From Bacteroidota bacterium (GTDB lineage: Bacteria; Bacteroidota; Bacteroidia; Chitinophagales; Saprospiraceae): a stretch of 64,000 bases of DNA. Under the pieces are notes generated by a model that saw nothing but the letters and a program-made list of their open reading frames with translations, was not told the origin of the DNA and made no database searches. Each line of letters starts with the position of its first letter. Position 1 is the first letter of the stretch. The DNA is taken from positions 110,088-174,087 of the forward strand of contig JANSWP010000004.1 of assembly GCA_024743405.1 (NCBI GenBank), written 5' to 3'. The translations under genes were made by a program, and so were the position numbers. Below are positions 50,224 through 60,364 of the stretch, in pieces.

Positions 50224-52836
50224 ATGAAAACAATTCTTCTATCAATCAAACCTATAAATCATATTATAAGATTAAGTTTTATTGTACTATGTATTACCTT
50301 ATTCTTCCATCAAAACTTAATAGCAAAACACATTAATCCTAGCGAAGCAATTATCGTAGCCAAGCACTTTTATCAATCAACCGAAAAGGGAGCTTCAATT
50401 GCTGAACACCTCCAACTAACACCTGTATATGGAATCAATGGATATAATTTAAGCCTAGAATCAGAACTGATCCATATTTTTAATGTCAATGAATCAGACG
50501 GTTTTGTATTGGTAGCAGGAGATGACGCAATCATTCCAATTTTGGGTTATGCTGAAAAGGGCAGTTTTGATCCCGAAAACTTACCAGTTAACTTGGCAAA
50601 ATGGTTGGATAGCTATCAACGTGAAGTTAGGTTTGCGATTGACAACAAAGTACAAGCTACCAGCGATATTAAAGATCATTGGGAAGTCTTAAAAAATGGG
50701 ACATTACCAAATCATGAAAGTGGAGACGGTGTATTGCCTCTTTTGACCACAACCTGGAATCAATCACCTTATTATAATGATGATTGTCCTGGTGGATCAG
50801 TCACTGGTTGTGTGGCTACAGCTATGGCGCAAGTTATGAATTATTGGGAGTATCCAATTCGGGGATCAGGGTATCATGCCTATTTTGAATTAGGCTATGG
50901 TGTTCTAACTGCCAATTATTTTACGACTTATTATCAATGGTGGAATATGCCAGATAATGTGACTAGCCCAAATGAATCGGTAGCAGAGTTAATGTATCAA
51001 TGTGGGGTCTCAGTTGAAATGGATTATAATCCTACAAGTAGTGGTGCCAATCCTTCAAAAATAAAAAATGCCTTAGAATCTTTCTTTGGATATGACCCGG
51101 CAATGCAATTCCTTTATAAAGAGGATTATTCAAGTGCCACTTGGAACTCCTTAATGGTAACAGAGTTAGATGCTAGCCGACCTATTTTCTATGGGGGGTA
51201 TTCTTCAAGTACTGGTCATGGGTTTGTCTGTGATGGCTATATGCCTTTTTTGTCTGATAATGAACACTTCCACATAAATTGGGGATGGGGAGGTGCCTTT
51301 GATGGGTATTTCGCGTTAAATGCCCTCACACCAAATGGAACTGGAACAGGCGGGGGCAATTCTAATGATGGGTATAATTCTGACCAAGTCGCTATTATTG
51401 GCATTCAACCAAATCCTAATGATCCTCCAAGCCTTGAGTTGGTTGGTGAGCCACTTGTTACTGATACCATTTTTGAATACGGAAAAAACTACTCTGTTAT
51501 AGGAAATGTAAGAAATACAGGGTTAAATACTTTTAACGGAAAGATAGCAGCAGCGGTTTATACAAGACATGACGATTCCTTTATAGCCTATTTGGATTCT
51601 ACGGATGTATCCATTGTAGGTCCTGGGGGTATTGGTATTGGAAATTATTCTGATCAAATATCACTATTACCAGGGTTTTATTATATTTCCTATGTGTATA
51701 AGGCTGAAAATAGTGACAATTGGGTGCAGATAGAAAGCTCTCCTACAGGTGACAATAGAACAGACATTATTGTCCTTGATATTACTGGAGGGAATCAAAT
51801 ACTTTGGCTGTTTGAAGAACCGTCCAGTAACACCCTAGGAGTACATCAAAATGCGGCTTTTACCGTTTCTGCTACATTGGGGAATCTGACAACTGTCCCC
51901 TCTTGGAGTGGTGAAGTGGCTGCAGAATTATATAATCTAGATTTTGAATTCGTGCAAACCATTGATAAAATTTCAAATATTACCATAGATTTCGCTAATA
52001 CGGACTACTCTGTTATGTTCACAAGTTTTGGTGTAAATGTTCCACCAGGTGCTTACCTGATTGCTCTTAGAGCAAAAAGGAATAATAGTACGGAATGGGC
52101 TTTCCCATTGGCCTTAGAAGATGTTTCATCAACTGCCCCATTCAATATATTGCCTTCGCCATTAAACGCAGATGCCTATGAACCCAATAATAGCCTTTCT
52201 GATGCATACCCATTAGGGGTATCTTTTACAAATGACAATGCGACATTAAATACCCAAGGATCCAATATGCATGATCCTGAAGATTATGACTTTTATAAAA
52301 TAGATTTACCTGCTGGTTATGATTATGAAATCACTCCAAGAGTACATGATTCCTATCATTCGGGCAACGGTCAATCCTATACGAATGATGTACGATTTCT
52401 GTATGCCATCAATGACGATCCTTTCTCCAATTCATGGGATGATATCCCATCACCCGCTTCCTTTACTGTGATTGGTGACAATACTGTTTATTTTAGAGTA
52501 AACCCCTATTACCTGGGGACTCTGGGTACTTATTTACTCGATGTTCAAATTACTCGAACCCCTTCTACTAGTGTTAATGACCTTTTTGAGGAAGAGCATT
52601 TAAGGGTTTATCCAAATCCAGTAGATTCCTATTTAATGGTGGATTTTTCTAACATGGCTAATAAGCCAAATAGGGTTAATCTTTATAAAACAAATGGTCA
52701 GTTAGTTTATTCTCAGAATGTTTATAATGAATGGAATAACCAAATTAATACAAGTGAATTGAATGATGGAATTTATTTCCTTTCAATATTCACTGAAACC
52801 GGAAATATTAGCAAAAAAATAAAAATTAGCCATTGA
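50224..52836 (+). CDS. C10-family (streptopain-like) cysteine peptidase with T9SS sorting domain
   Basis: 870 residues from ATG 50224 (MKTILLSIKPINHIIRLSF). Signal peptide, an inhibitory Spi_C10-like propeptide (EAIIVAKHFYQSTEKGA, SDGFVLVAGDDAIIPILGYA), then the catalytic domain: Cys in CPGGSVTGCVATAMAQVMNY (~196), His in GHGFVCDGYM (~334), and the conserved FHINWGWGGAFDGYFAL. Several beta-sandwich modules follow, including a pre-peptidase-like region (AYEPNNSLSDAYPLG) and a type A sorting domain (YPNPVDSYLMVDF... GIYFLSIF). Family: SpeB-like and Porphyromonas periodontain/PrtT peptidases. A secreted proteinase. A 5' leader hairpin is noted upstream. Confidence 0.92.
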   Translation: MKTILLSIKPINHIIRLSFIVLCITLFFHQNLIAKHINPSEAIIVAKHFYQSTEKGASIAEHLQLTPVYGINGYNLSLESELIHIFNVNESDGFVLVAGDDAIIPILGYAEKGSFDPENLPVNLAKWLDSYQREVRFAIDNKVQATSDIKDHWEVLKNGTLPNHESGDGVLPLLTTTWNQSPYYNDDCPGGSVTGCVATAMAQVMNYWEYPIRGSGYHAYFELGYGVLTANYFTTYYQWWNMPDNVTSPNESVAELMYQCGVSVEMDYNPTSSGANPSKIKNALESFFGYDPAMQFLYKEDYSSATWNSLMVTELDASRPIFYGGYSSSTGHGFVCDGYMPFLSDNEHFHINWGWGGAFDGYFALNALTPNGTGTGGGNSNDGYNSDQVAIIGIQPNPNDPPSLELVGEPLVTDTIFEYGKNYSVIGNVRNTGLNTFNGKIAAAVYTRHDDSFIAYLDSTDVSIVGPGGIGIGNYSDQISLLPGFYYISYVYKAENSDNWVQIESSPTGDNRTDIIVLDITGGNQILWLFEEPSSNTLGVHQNAAFTVSATLGNLTTVPSWSGEVAAELYNLDFEFVQTIDKISNITIDFANTDYSVMFTSFGVNVPPGAYLIALRAKRNNSTEWAFPLALEDVSSTAPFNILPSPLNADAYEPNNSLSDAYPLGVSFTNDNATLNTQGSNMHDPEDYDFYKIDLPAGYDYEITPRVHDSYHSGNGQSYTNDVRFLYAINDDPFSNSWDDIPSPASFTVIGDNTVYFRVNPYYLGTLGTYLLDVQITRTPSTSVNDLFEEEHLRVYPNPVDSYLMVDFSNMANKPNRVNLYKTNGQLVYSQNVYNEWNNQINTSELNDGIYFLSIFTETGNISKKIKISH

Positions 52837-52915
52837 TTAAGCCAAGCGCATTAGGAAGATGGCTTTGCAACGAATAAATAACATGTGATTTCGAAATAAA
52901 ATCAGGACAAGAATT

Positions 52916-52945
52916 GGAATTGGATATCATAAAGTATCCAATTCC
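52916..52945 (+). terminator. Terminator-like hairpin after C10 peptidase
   Basis: GGAATTGGATA (52916-52926) and TATCCAATTCC (52935-52945) form a perfect 11-bp stem with 8-nt loop, followed by ACTATTTTCC. The remaining ~200 nt up to the convergent transporter gene show nothing notable. Confidence 0.6.
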
Positions 52946-53145
52946 ACTATTTTCCTTAATGCTTTGCCCCCTCCTTAATCAAATGAGGAAACTTAGACTG
53001 AAATTTTTTCAATCTTGGAACTGAAATCGCCTGAATATATCGGTGATTTGGGTGCTTTTTTTCATAGGTCCTCCTGAATAGCTTGAAGTAGATTACGCAA
53101 CTCCTTCTACACGTTCCTCAAAAGAATTAACAACCTGTTATTCAA

Positions 53146-53949
53146 CTACTTATACTTCAAATTAACAAGCATACTACCCATAATCAAAAGCATTCCTAAA
53201 AATGCTAAAATCGTATAACTTTCCCCAAACCAAATCAATCCAATAATTAAAGAGTAAACCAACTCCATATATTTAATAGGCGCCATTCGGCTTGCCGATT
53301 CCATTTGAAAGGCTTGAGTCATGGTCAGCTGTCCATAATAACCGAGGGAACCGATAATGATTAGCAATACCCACTCAAAAAGTGTAGGGTTTGTCCAAAC
53401 AGGGATCATTGCTATGCCTGCAAGGACTCCTGCCGTCAACATATAATAATTGACAATCACGAGCGGATGTTCTTCTGTTCCAATTTTTCTGATAATCACA
53501 TAAACAAATCCACCAGCAATCGCTCCGATTATACCTAAGATTAATTGTATGGTATCAATTCTCGTATCAAAACCTTTCAATAAAATCAAACCAATAAAGG
53601 CAATGAAAAATAAAAGCCATTGAATATTTCGTATTCTTTCTTTTAACCAAAATACAGCAATAATCGCTGTGAAAACTGGTGACAAATATTTTATCGAAAC
53701 TGCTGCCCCAAAGGGCATCTTTTGAATGGTAAGGAAAAAAAGTACCATTCCAATAATACCTGTTACCGTCCGCCACCAAACCCAATAGGAATTTTTGGCT
53801 TTGAAAGGAACACCATTACGAACCATAAACCCCATTGCCAAAAAAGCAGTAATAATGGCGCGAAAAAATACAACCTCAAAAACGTGAATGTGAGAAAGTG
53901 CTTTTATTAAGGTTTGCATGACAGCAAAGGTGAGCGTCGATAAAAGCAT
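53146..53949 (-). CDS. EamA/DMT-family transporter
   Basis: 267 residues, about 9-10 transmembrane helices in two EamA repeats: MLLSTLTFAVMQTLIKAL, EVVFFRAIITAFLAMGFM, then FGAAVSIKYLSPVFTAIIAV, LLFFIAFIGLILLKGF and, in the second repeat, ASRMAPIKYMELVYSLIIGL. Two EamA repeats of five helices are typical; here the first begins at the start. Family: drug/metabolite or amino-acid exporters; substrate unknown. Upstream in frame, codons encode about 20 more residues (IQEPKSKSSSRIITPGIRL) back to a TAG with ATT or ATC as the only possible starts, so ATG 53949 is used. Convergent with the C10 peptidase. Confidence 0.87.
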   Translation of the reverse strand: MLLSTLTFAVMQTLIKALSHIHVFEVVFFRAIITAFLAMGFMVRNGVPFKAKNSYWVWWRTVTGIIGMVLFFLTIQKMPFGAAVSIKYLSPVFTAIIAVFWLKERIRNIQWLLFFIAFIGLILLKGFDTRIDTIQLILGIIGAIAGGFVYVIIRKIGTEEHPLVIVNYYMLTAGVLAGIAMIPVWTNPTLFEWVLLIIIGSLGYYGQLTMTQAFQMESASRMAPIKYMELVYSLIIGLIWFGESYTILAFLGMLLIMGSMLVNLKYK

Positions 53950-54097
53950 TAGGCGAATGCCTGGAGTTATTATCCTTGAAGATGATTTTGATTTAGGTTC
54001 TTGAATGATCTAAGTTTTATTAATTAGGCTTGTTATCTCAACTTGCCTTGATAAGAAACTCATCCTAAATCGATAAAGAAAAGATAGGATGAACTAT

Positions 54098-54145
54098 GGA
54101 ATGGGACAACAATAAAATATACATCTTGACTTATCCTCCCATTCC
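54098..54145. repeat. 35-bp identical repeat, copy 2, within a small palindrome
   Basis: 54098-54132 is identical to 43796-43830. Here its end is completed by TCCCATTCC (54137-54145), complementary to its start GGAATGGGA, giving a small hairpin element. Lies between the transporter and the DUF3570 pseudogene. Confidence 0.8.
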
Positions 54146-54203
54146 TATGAACATACAAAACTATAAATTAATAAACTTACACCAGCTTTATGAAAAGGGA
54201 TTG

Positions 54204-55397
54204 TTACCTAATTCCGAAACTTAAATTAATGCTTCCAATAAAAGCAGTTAAGTCGGTACTTCGATTGTAGTAAGCCGTTCTGAATTCTAATGACTTCAAT
54301 TGCAAAATCTTCTCTTTCCGCCACTTAAACCTAGCCAATCCATAAACAGGGAATATTTTAACCCCCATACCTATTTTATAACTACTTAAATCAGACAAAT
54401 CATAATCGAAAGTATAAAATTGTCCCGACAATGTATGTTCCGCAAAAGGGGCAAAATAATCCGCCTCATTTTGCGTATGATACCGATAAAACGGAGAAAG
54501 GGTCAACCAGTCCGTAACTTTTAGCGGAATTTCTAAGCTTAATGTATGGGCTTTGATCCCCCAATCATCGAAATAATAGCGGTAATAAGATCGGACAACT
54601 AAGAAATCTGTCAGGTAATAATTAAGGCGCATTCCAATTGGAATTTTCAGACGTGTATCTGGCAATTTTTCAACCTTAGCCAACGATTGATTTTTAAAAT
54701 AAACTCTGTGAAATGGAGTAGACAATAGACCATCCATATAAATGGCTTCACCCGAAATTGAGAATTGCATTCGCTGATTGATTACTTGCGAAAAAGAAGC
54801 TTGAAGGTTGTAAGAACCTCTGGAAGCAGAAGGTATATTAGTTGTAGAACGCTATTCAACAGGGATAAATAATTCCCAATTATCTCTAAATAATTGAGCA
54901 TTTAGGTTGAGTTCGCTATTTCCTTCATTGAATTCTTTGGCATGTGCAAAACCGACCGAAACCGATTTATAATCATATTCAGTTGATGCATTCAATTTTG
55001 CAGTATAAGTTTCGCCCTTCCGAAGGTTTTTCCGAGACTAACTGACCGTTCCATAAAGTCTTAAATCATGACTTGAAGCAGAAGATTCTTCAAAATCAAT
55101 TTTATCGGTAGAAGCAGAAGAATAAAGATCTCCACCAACCGTAAAAGAAACCGAATTAATACTGTCCAGTGGGACATTGACGACCAATACATTTACAATA
55201 TCCATCAATTCTTCAGAGCCAATACCACCCGTAACAGCGGCATTATTACCATCTTGTTGGTAATAACTTGATAAAAAATCTATCGTCGTTTCTTTTTCAT
55301 TGCCTTTCATTTGGTATTCGCTATTCTGCGTAAATACCTGAAAACTTACATATAGTAAAAATGATATTAATCCAAATTGGGTCTTCATTTTATTCAT
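54204..55397 (-). pseudogene. DUF3570 outer-membrane protein gene with two in-frame stops
   Basis: 398 codons in one frame. Recognised from the DUF3570 blocks: EKETTIDFLSSYYQQDGNNA, DEYDY-like STEYDYKSVSVGFAHAKEF, QLFRDNWELFIPVE, SRGSYNLQASFSQVINQRMQ, GEAIYMDGLLSTPFHRVYF and FYRYHTQNEADYFAPFAEHT. Length matches intact relatives of about 400 residues. In-frame TAG codons occur at 55038-55040 (after GTVS) and 54852-54854 (after IPVE), with sense codons in phase on both sides and no indel. The likely start is ATG 55388 or 55397, with a signal peptide (LISFLLYVSFQVFTQ). Last gene of the thioredoxin-ApbE-DUF4266-DUF3570 cluster. Confidence 0.85.
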
Positions 55398-55418
55398 TTT
55401 TCAATCAAAATTGAGTGA

Positions 55419-55637
55419 TTAATTACAGCCACATCCGCCACCAACTTTTCCGCCATTGGCTCCTGCAGCACCCTCTCTATAAGCTTCAAAATTGATTTCA
55501 AATTGTTCACATTTTTTCGCGGCAAGTTCCATTTCACTATCATTTAAGTACATCTTTTGATAGGCTTTTACGGAAACACAAGCGTTTATTTGTATGCCTA
55601 CAAATAGCATTCACAGAAATCGAAATAGTTTTTTCAT
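55419..55637 (-). pseudogene. DUF4266 small lipoprotein gene with in-frame TGA
   Basis: 72 codons from ATG 55637, whose A is the last base of the ApbE stop (TAATG overlap). Translates MKKLFRFL-TGA-MLFVGIQINACVSVKAY, then AYREGAAGANGGKVGGGCGC ending in Asn. The Gly/Cys tail and REGAAG are hallmarks of DUF4266. The TGA at 55611-55613 lies in the signal peptide, where TGG (Trp) or CGA would fit. The Met after it could restart translation, but without the basic n-region the signal would be weak. Always found next to DUF3570 and ApbE genes. Confidence 0.85.
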
Positions 55638-56632
55638 TAGAAATAATTGAGTTTTAAATTTTCAGAAGTTAAGATTTCGTCCTCATCAGTCACAATCAAA
55701 CATTCAATATTTTTCAATTGATTGACTAAATTCAACCCTTTTTCTTTTCCCAATACAAAAACCGAAGTTGCCAATGCATCCGCTAGTTCAGCATCTGGGC
55801 AAACCAAAGTGACACTCTTAATTCCTGTCGTAGGATAACCAGTACGAGGATCAATTATGTGTGCATATCGTATATCATCAAAAACTACATATCTTTCATA
55901 ATCGCCCGAAGTGACCACCGCCAAATCATTAATTTGAAGATAACCCAATGCCACCTCTTTATCTTTTGGATTGGTAATATTTATCAGCCATCCTTCTTGC
56001 TGAACACTTTTTCCCCATGTAATTAAATCTCCACTTGCATTCACCACTCCACCATGAACTCCCTGCATTTCTTGCATTAATGATTTTGCCCGATTGGCAG
56101 CATACCCTTTGCCAATAGCCCCAAAACCGATTTTCATACCCTTTTCTTTGAGAAAAACAGTCTGTTCTTCTTTATGCAATAAAATGTTTTTCCAATTGAT
56201 TTTAGACTTTGCTTTTGTTATAGATTCTTGTGAAGGCATGACAGTCATGGAACCATCAAATTTCCAAATCCTGTCCATCGAAGCGAAAGAAATATCAAAT
56301 GCACCACTCGTCAGCCCAGACACTTTTTTTGCTCGAAAAATCAAGTCGTATAATTCTTTATCTACCTTGACCGGTAGGATGCCTGCCTGTTGATTGATTT
56401 TACTTGTCTGGGAGTTTTTATCCCAAGAGGAAATGAGCGTCTCAATGCGCTCAATCTCTCCAATACCTACATTGATGGCATCTCAAGCCAATTGTTCATT
56501 TTCGGCAACCGCTGTAAGTTCAAATCGACTGCCCATCAATTTGAGTACTTTTTTTTGAGAGACTAATGGTGAGTCTTGCGCGGAAGTAAATAGACTTCCA
56601 AAAAGTAAGAAGAGGAATAGAATAATTCTCAT
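55637..56632 (-). pseudogene. apbE: ApbE-family FMN transferase gene with in-frame TGA
   Basis: 332 codons from ATG 56632 (signal peptide RIILFLFLLFGSLFTSAQ). ApbE features: KLMGSRFELTAVAEN, EIERIETLISSWDKNSQTSK, SGLTSGAFDISFASMDRIWKF, GAIGKGYAANRAKSLMQ, GGVVNASGDLITWG and the metal site DPRTGYPTTGIKSVTLVCPD with ADALATSVFVLG. ApbE moves FMN to Thr of periplasmic proteins. A TGA at 56483-56485 (between EQLA and DAINVG) interrupts an otherwise full-length frame. The downstream ATG 56344 would give a 235-residue protein without signal peptide and without the N-terminal quarter. Confidence 0.88.
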
Positions 56633-56802
56633 AGAGTAAATTTAAGTAACGAGCAAAGAATAGGTTTGCCATTTGGAGATAAAGATTTTGTTCTAATATT
56701 AGGCATTTTCTGAAGGAATAGCCAAGCTATTGCTGAGGGAAATAACGACCTATTAGAATAAAAGATTATCGGTGAAATGATGAAGTTATTCTTTACTGGT
56801 TA

Positions 56803-57258
56803 TTAAGGCGTCATATCAGCCATGAGTTCTTTGACAAACTTCTTGGGACTTTGCCCCCAATATTTAGGATTTCCAATGACATTCTCCTCTGAATCAATCA
56901 ATAAAAGATAAGGTAAGTAGCCAGATTTATTGTATTGCTCAGACAGGGCTTCGTTGTGCGCTGTTTGGTCTTTGGATAGTCTGTTTTTCTTTTTGGCAGG
57001 AAAGTCCAAATACAAAATAACTACCTCTTCGCTCCCCCAAGTCTTAAATTTCTTAGCGTCTAATATGTCCTTTTTAAAACGCTTACAAGGTCTACACCAA
57101 TCAGAACCTGCAAAAACCATCAAGATATCTTTTTCATTTGCCGCTGCATATTCTTTGGCGACTTCCAAATTTGTAAACCAAGTTAAATTCTGCTCTTCTT
57201 GAGCAGTAATCTGCCCTAGCAATGCCATGAGGAAAAAGGCAATCATTATGTTTTTCAT
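56803..57258 (-). CDS. Thioredoxin-family periplasmic protein
   Basis: 151 residues. Signal peptide (IMIAFFLMALLGQITAQ), then a thioredoxin fold with the active site SDWCRPCKRFKKDIL (C-R-P-C, Lys after) at about residue 55, and the cis-Pro in SGYLPYLLLIDSEENV. This type (DUF255/thioredoxin_7-like) precedes ApbE-DUF4266-DUF3570 genes in many Bacteroidota and Proteobacteria and may supply reduced Cys or move electrons in that envelope system. This gene is intact, unlike the three genes after it; 170 nt separate it from the ApbE frame. Confidence 0.88.
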   Translation of the reverse strand: MKNIMIAFFLMALLGQITAQEEQNLTWFTNLEVAKEYAAANEKDILMVFAGSDWCRPCKRFKKDILDAKKFKTWGSEEVVILYLDFPAKKKNRLSKDQTAHNEALSEQYNKSGYLPYLLLIDSEENVIGNPKYWGQSPKKFVKELMADMTP

Positions 57259-57489
57259 AATTTTAATTTTGTGAAGAGGAATCGAGAAGTGTAGATTGAT
57301 TACGTATATATTACCCCCAATATTTTAATATTACTGTTAATAATTCCTTATGATTCAATTTATTTTCAGAAGTACTTGATATCCATTTCTGTATTGTCCA
57401 TACGATAAAATAACTTAGGCAGGTTGCCAATAGAAAAATAATTGAAAAATTCCAGAGTGAATTCTCAGGTATTTGATATTAATCTCAAA

Positions 57490-59442
57490 TCACCTCACCA
57501 ACGTTACATCCCCTTTTTTCAACTCAATTAGTCCATCCAAATATTCCAATTCTGCATACCAAACAAAAACGGCTGGGTTCATTCGTTCTCCATTAAACTT
57601 TCCATTCCACCCCAAATCAGGATCATTGGTATAGCCTCCAAGGGATTCAAAGACCAAATTCCCCCAGCGATCGAATATAAGCAAAGTATTAATTTTGACT
57701 AGGCTTTTGCTGTATATATAAAACAAATCATTGATCCCATCACTATTGGGGCTAAATGCATTTGGGATATAAATATTCCGGTTTTTTTCTACAAAAATCA
57801 TTATCGAATCAACGGCAATACAGCCTTCTTCCGTTTCGATTGTCAAGGTATATTGGACATCAAAAAGAGGTTGTGCATTTGGTGATAAACAATCTAAGCA
57901 GTCTAAAGAATTCTCCAATGGATCAAGCCATTGATAATCAATATTTCCCACTCCGGCTATCGTCGGTGTTATTTTAACCGTTTCTCCTAGGTCAATCGTA
58001 ATATCAGGTGGAAGTATCACGCCAACTTCTAAGTCAGAGACAAATGTATTATCAAAAACAGTTTCGCATCCGCTATTAACGGTCACATTATAATCTCCTC
58101 CTTGCATAACCTCAATACTTGAAGAAGTGGCTCCATTACTCCATTCATAAGTCAAACCATTGTATTCTCCTGCGTCCAAAATGACGGTTTCTCCAGAACA
58201 GATTTGAATAGAATCACTGCCTAATTCAACAAAAAGTGGAATTACTTCCAATAAGGTGGAATCTTCTACTTGAAGTGTTTTAGGGTTATCCGACAAGGTA
58301 AATTCACCCAATGAAAGCGGCAAATTGCTCAAAATGGCCTGATTTTTCAATATGCCTTCTACATTCTCCTCAATATAAACTTTGACTTGTAATTGATTGA
58401 TTCCTAATGGTACCGTCATATCAGTGATCGATAATTGGTTGGTTCCAATGCCATCAACATTCCCTCCAAAAGGATTATTGACAATCTCCACGATGGTAAG
58501 CCCAAGAGGCATTTCATCAAAAAAATCAATACCAGTCCGTTCTTGACCAGAGACGTTCGAAATTTCAAAAGTGTAAATAACTTCGGTGCATGGAAAAGCT
58601 AATTCAGGCTCTACTGTTTTTTGCAATTTAATGGTAAAAGGGCAAGAGCATCCATCTTTTTCGGTCGCAACAGGCCCTGTACTTTCCAATGTTACAGCTC
58701 CAGTTACTTTGTTAATACTATAAAATTGAGTGGCTAAATTGGTTGTCGAGGGATTGCCATAAGCAAACAAGTTTCCAAAGGCATCAAAAAATAAGGCTCC
58801 AACATCATCAACCACATTCGTTGAAGGAAATTGAGTTGCATTTACTGCCCCAGTTTGGGCATCGAAAGTAACTAAACGGTTACCCGCTGAATCAAAACCG
58901 TACAGATCACCCGTTAGTGGATCAAAAGCAATATCTGTACATAAAACATTTCCGCCGTTGATATTTAACACTTGCGTAATGGGATAATTGGGATCATTCA
59001 AATCGACAAATTCTAAGGTTTTACTAAAAAAACCACCACCTCCTCCTGCCCCAATAAAGACCATAAAATTTCCATCGGGCGTAATATCCGCCCCGTAATA
59101 GCCTAAACTATTATTGAGTGCTAAATTTCCAATTGGGAAACTGGCCCCTGTCGCATCAATTTGATAAAATTCGAAACTAGTTGGGTCAATGGAATAAATC
59201 AAATTATCAATGAATCTATACCCGATCGCATTCATTCTATCCGAAGTTTGGTTTGCTAAAGGATTGAAATTGATCGCACCAGATATTTCGTCTACATTGA
59301 TACTATAAATTTGGCTAGGATTGCCATTGAGCGCAATCGTCACGTAAAAATCACCGTCACAGATAAAGGGTTCTTGGGCCCATGAATTAATGGAAACAAA
59401 AAAAATGATAAAGAAAGCTGATATTTTATTTTTGAGGTACAT
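57490..59442 (-). CDS. T9SS type B (CHU_C) cargo protein with beta-propeller domain
   Basis: 650 residues. Signal peptide (ISAFFIIFFVSINSWAQ). Residues ~25-270 form a beta-propeller resembling DUF6923 (FYVTIALNGNPSQIYSINV, NAIGYRFIDNLIYSIDP, FDPLTGDLYGFDSAGNRLV). ~290-400 resemble a DUF11-type beta-sandwich (VIYTFEISNVSGQERTGIDF). ~410-550 hold Ig-like modules (ILDAGEYNGLTYEWSNGATS). The last ~90 residues, IPNAFSPNSDGINDLFYIYS, LLIFDRWGNLVFES, WNGKFNGERMNPAVFVWYAE, are the type B gliding-motility C-terminal sorting domain. Likely a surface or biofilm protein. Confidence 0.92.
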   Translation of the reverse strand: MYLKNKISAFFIIFFVSINSWAQEPFICDGDFYVTIALNGNPSQIYSINVDEISGAINFNPLANQTSDRMNAIGYRFIDNLIYSIDPTSFEFYQIDATGASFPIGNLALNNSLGYYGADITPDGNFMVFIGAGGGGGFFSKTLEFVDLNDPNYPITQVLNINGGNVLCTDIAFDPLTGDLYGFDSAGNRLVTFDAQTGAVNATQFPSTNVVDDVGALFFDAFGNLFAYGNPSTTNLATQFYSINKVTGAVTLESTGPVATEKDGCSCPFTIKLQKTVEPELAFPCTEVIYTFEISNVSGQERTGIDFFDEMPLGLTIVEIVNNPFGGNVDGIGTNQLSITDMTVPLGINQLQVKVYIEENVEGILKNQAILSNLPLSLGEFTLSDNPKTLQVEDSTLLEVIPLFVELGSDSIQICSGETVILDAGEYNGLTYEWSNGATSSSIEVMQGGDYNVTVNSGCETVFDNTFVSDLEVGVILPPDITIDLGETVKITPTIAGVGNIDYQWLDPLENSLDCLDCLSPNAQPLFDVQYTLTIETEEGCIAVDSIMIFVEKNRNIYIPNAFSPNSDGINDLFYIYSKSLVKINTLLIFDRWGNLVFESLGGYTNDPDLGWNGKFNGERMNPAVFVWYAELEYLDGLIELKKGDVTLVR

Positions 59443-59608
59443 TGATTTATTACTTTCAAAGTATTTATATGGGATTCAAAAATAGACTTGAAAAACTTCG
59501 AAGTCCATTTTATTTGATTTTTATTTTGCAATATGTGAACGGTTTTTTGTTTTCTTGTGGTTTGAACCTAAAAGTTGCCTCGGATTAATCAAAAAAACTG
59601 CATTTCAC

Positions 59609-60175
59609 ATGAAGCTATTTATCCTATTCGGCCCCTCCGCCTCAGGCAAAATGACGGTGGGGCAAGAGCTCGCTATACTAACCGACCTCAAACTGTTTCA
59701 CAATCATACCTCCATAGAATGGGTACTTCAATTCTTTGACTTTGATGAACCAGGCTTCAAATATTTAAATAGTTTGTTAAGAGTAGAGACGTTTAAAACC
59801 ATTGCGAAAAGTGATTTAAAGGGGCTGATTTTTACCTTCGTTTGGGCTTTGGATTTACCAGAAGAAGATAAATATGTGGACAATTTGATACAGACATTTA
59901 GAAAGGAAAAACCTAATACCGAAGTATATTTTGTAGAATTAGAAGCGGATTTACAAGTACGGTTAAAGCGAAATAGACATGAGCATCGCCTTAAACATAA
60001 ACCTTCAAAAAGAGACTTGAAACGTTCGGAAGAGGTGTTTTTACATTTTGAAGAAAACTATCGATTTAATACTCGTGAAGGAGAATTTAAACGTCAAAAT
60101 TATTTGAAGATTAAGAATGATAATGTGACTCCTAAAGCAGCTGCCAAAATGATCGTGGAGTATTTTAAAGTTTAA
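59609..60175 (+). CDS. P-loop kinase-like (AAA/shikimate-kinase-like) protein
   Basis: 188 residues from ATG 59609 (MKLFILFGPSASGKMTVGQE). Walker A GPSASGKM at about 8-15. Following TDLKLFHNHTSIEWVLQFFD and a lid-like basic stretch VRLKRNRHEHRLKHKPSKRD are typical of small nucleotide- or substrate-kinases of uncertain specificity. No clear Walker B or substrate-binding motif. An ATG at 59555 adds 18 residues and is unlikely. Stand-alone, cytoplasmic; phosphoryl acceptor unknown. Confidence 0.8.
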   Translation: MKLFILFGPSASGKMTVGQELAILTDLKLFHNHTSIEWVLQFFDFDEPGFKYLNSLLRVETFKTIAKSDLKGLIFTFVWALDLPEEDKYVDNLIQTFRKEKPNTEVYFVELEADLQVRLKRNRHEHRLKHKPSKRDLKRSEEVFLHFEENYRFNTREGEFKRQNYLKIKNDNVTPKAAAKMIVEYFKV

Positions 60176-60364
60176 TATCTTCCTCCTTTGACACAAAATT
60201 TCAGTACATAAAAAACTGTTTATCAATCACTTAACCTATCTACTAAACTTCAACATGGCAATATCCATAAATAGGTTGTAATTTTGCACCCCTAATTTGG
60301 GTATCGAGGCGTTGAAAAGACTTTGACCGACCATGAACCCAATAACTTTTATAATATCTAGATA

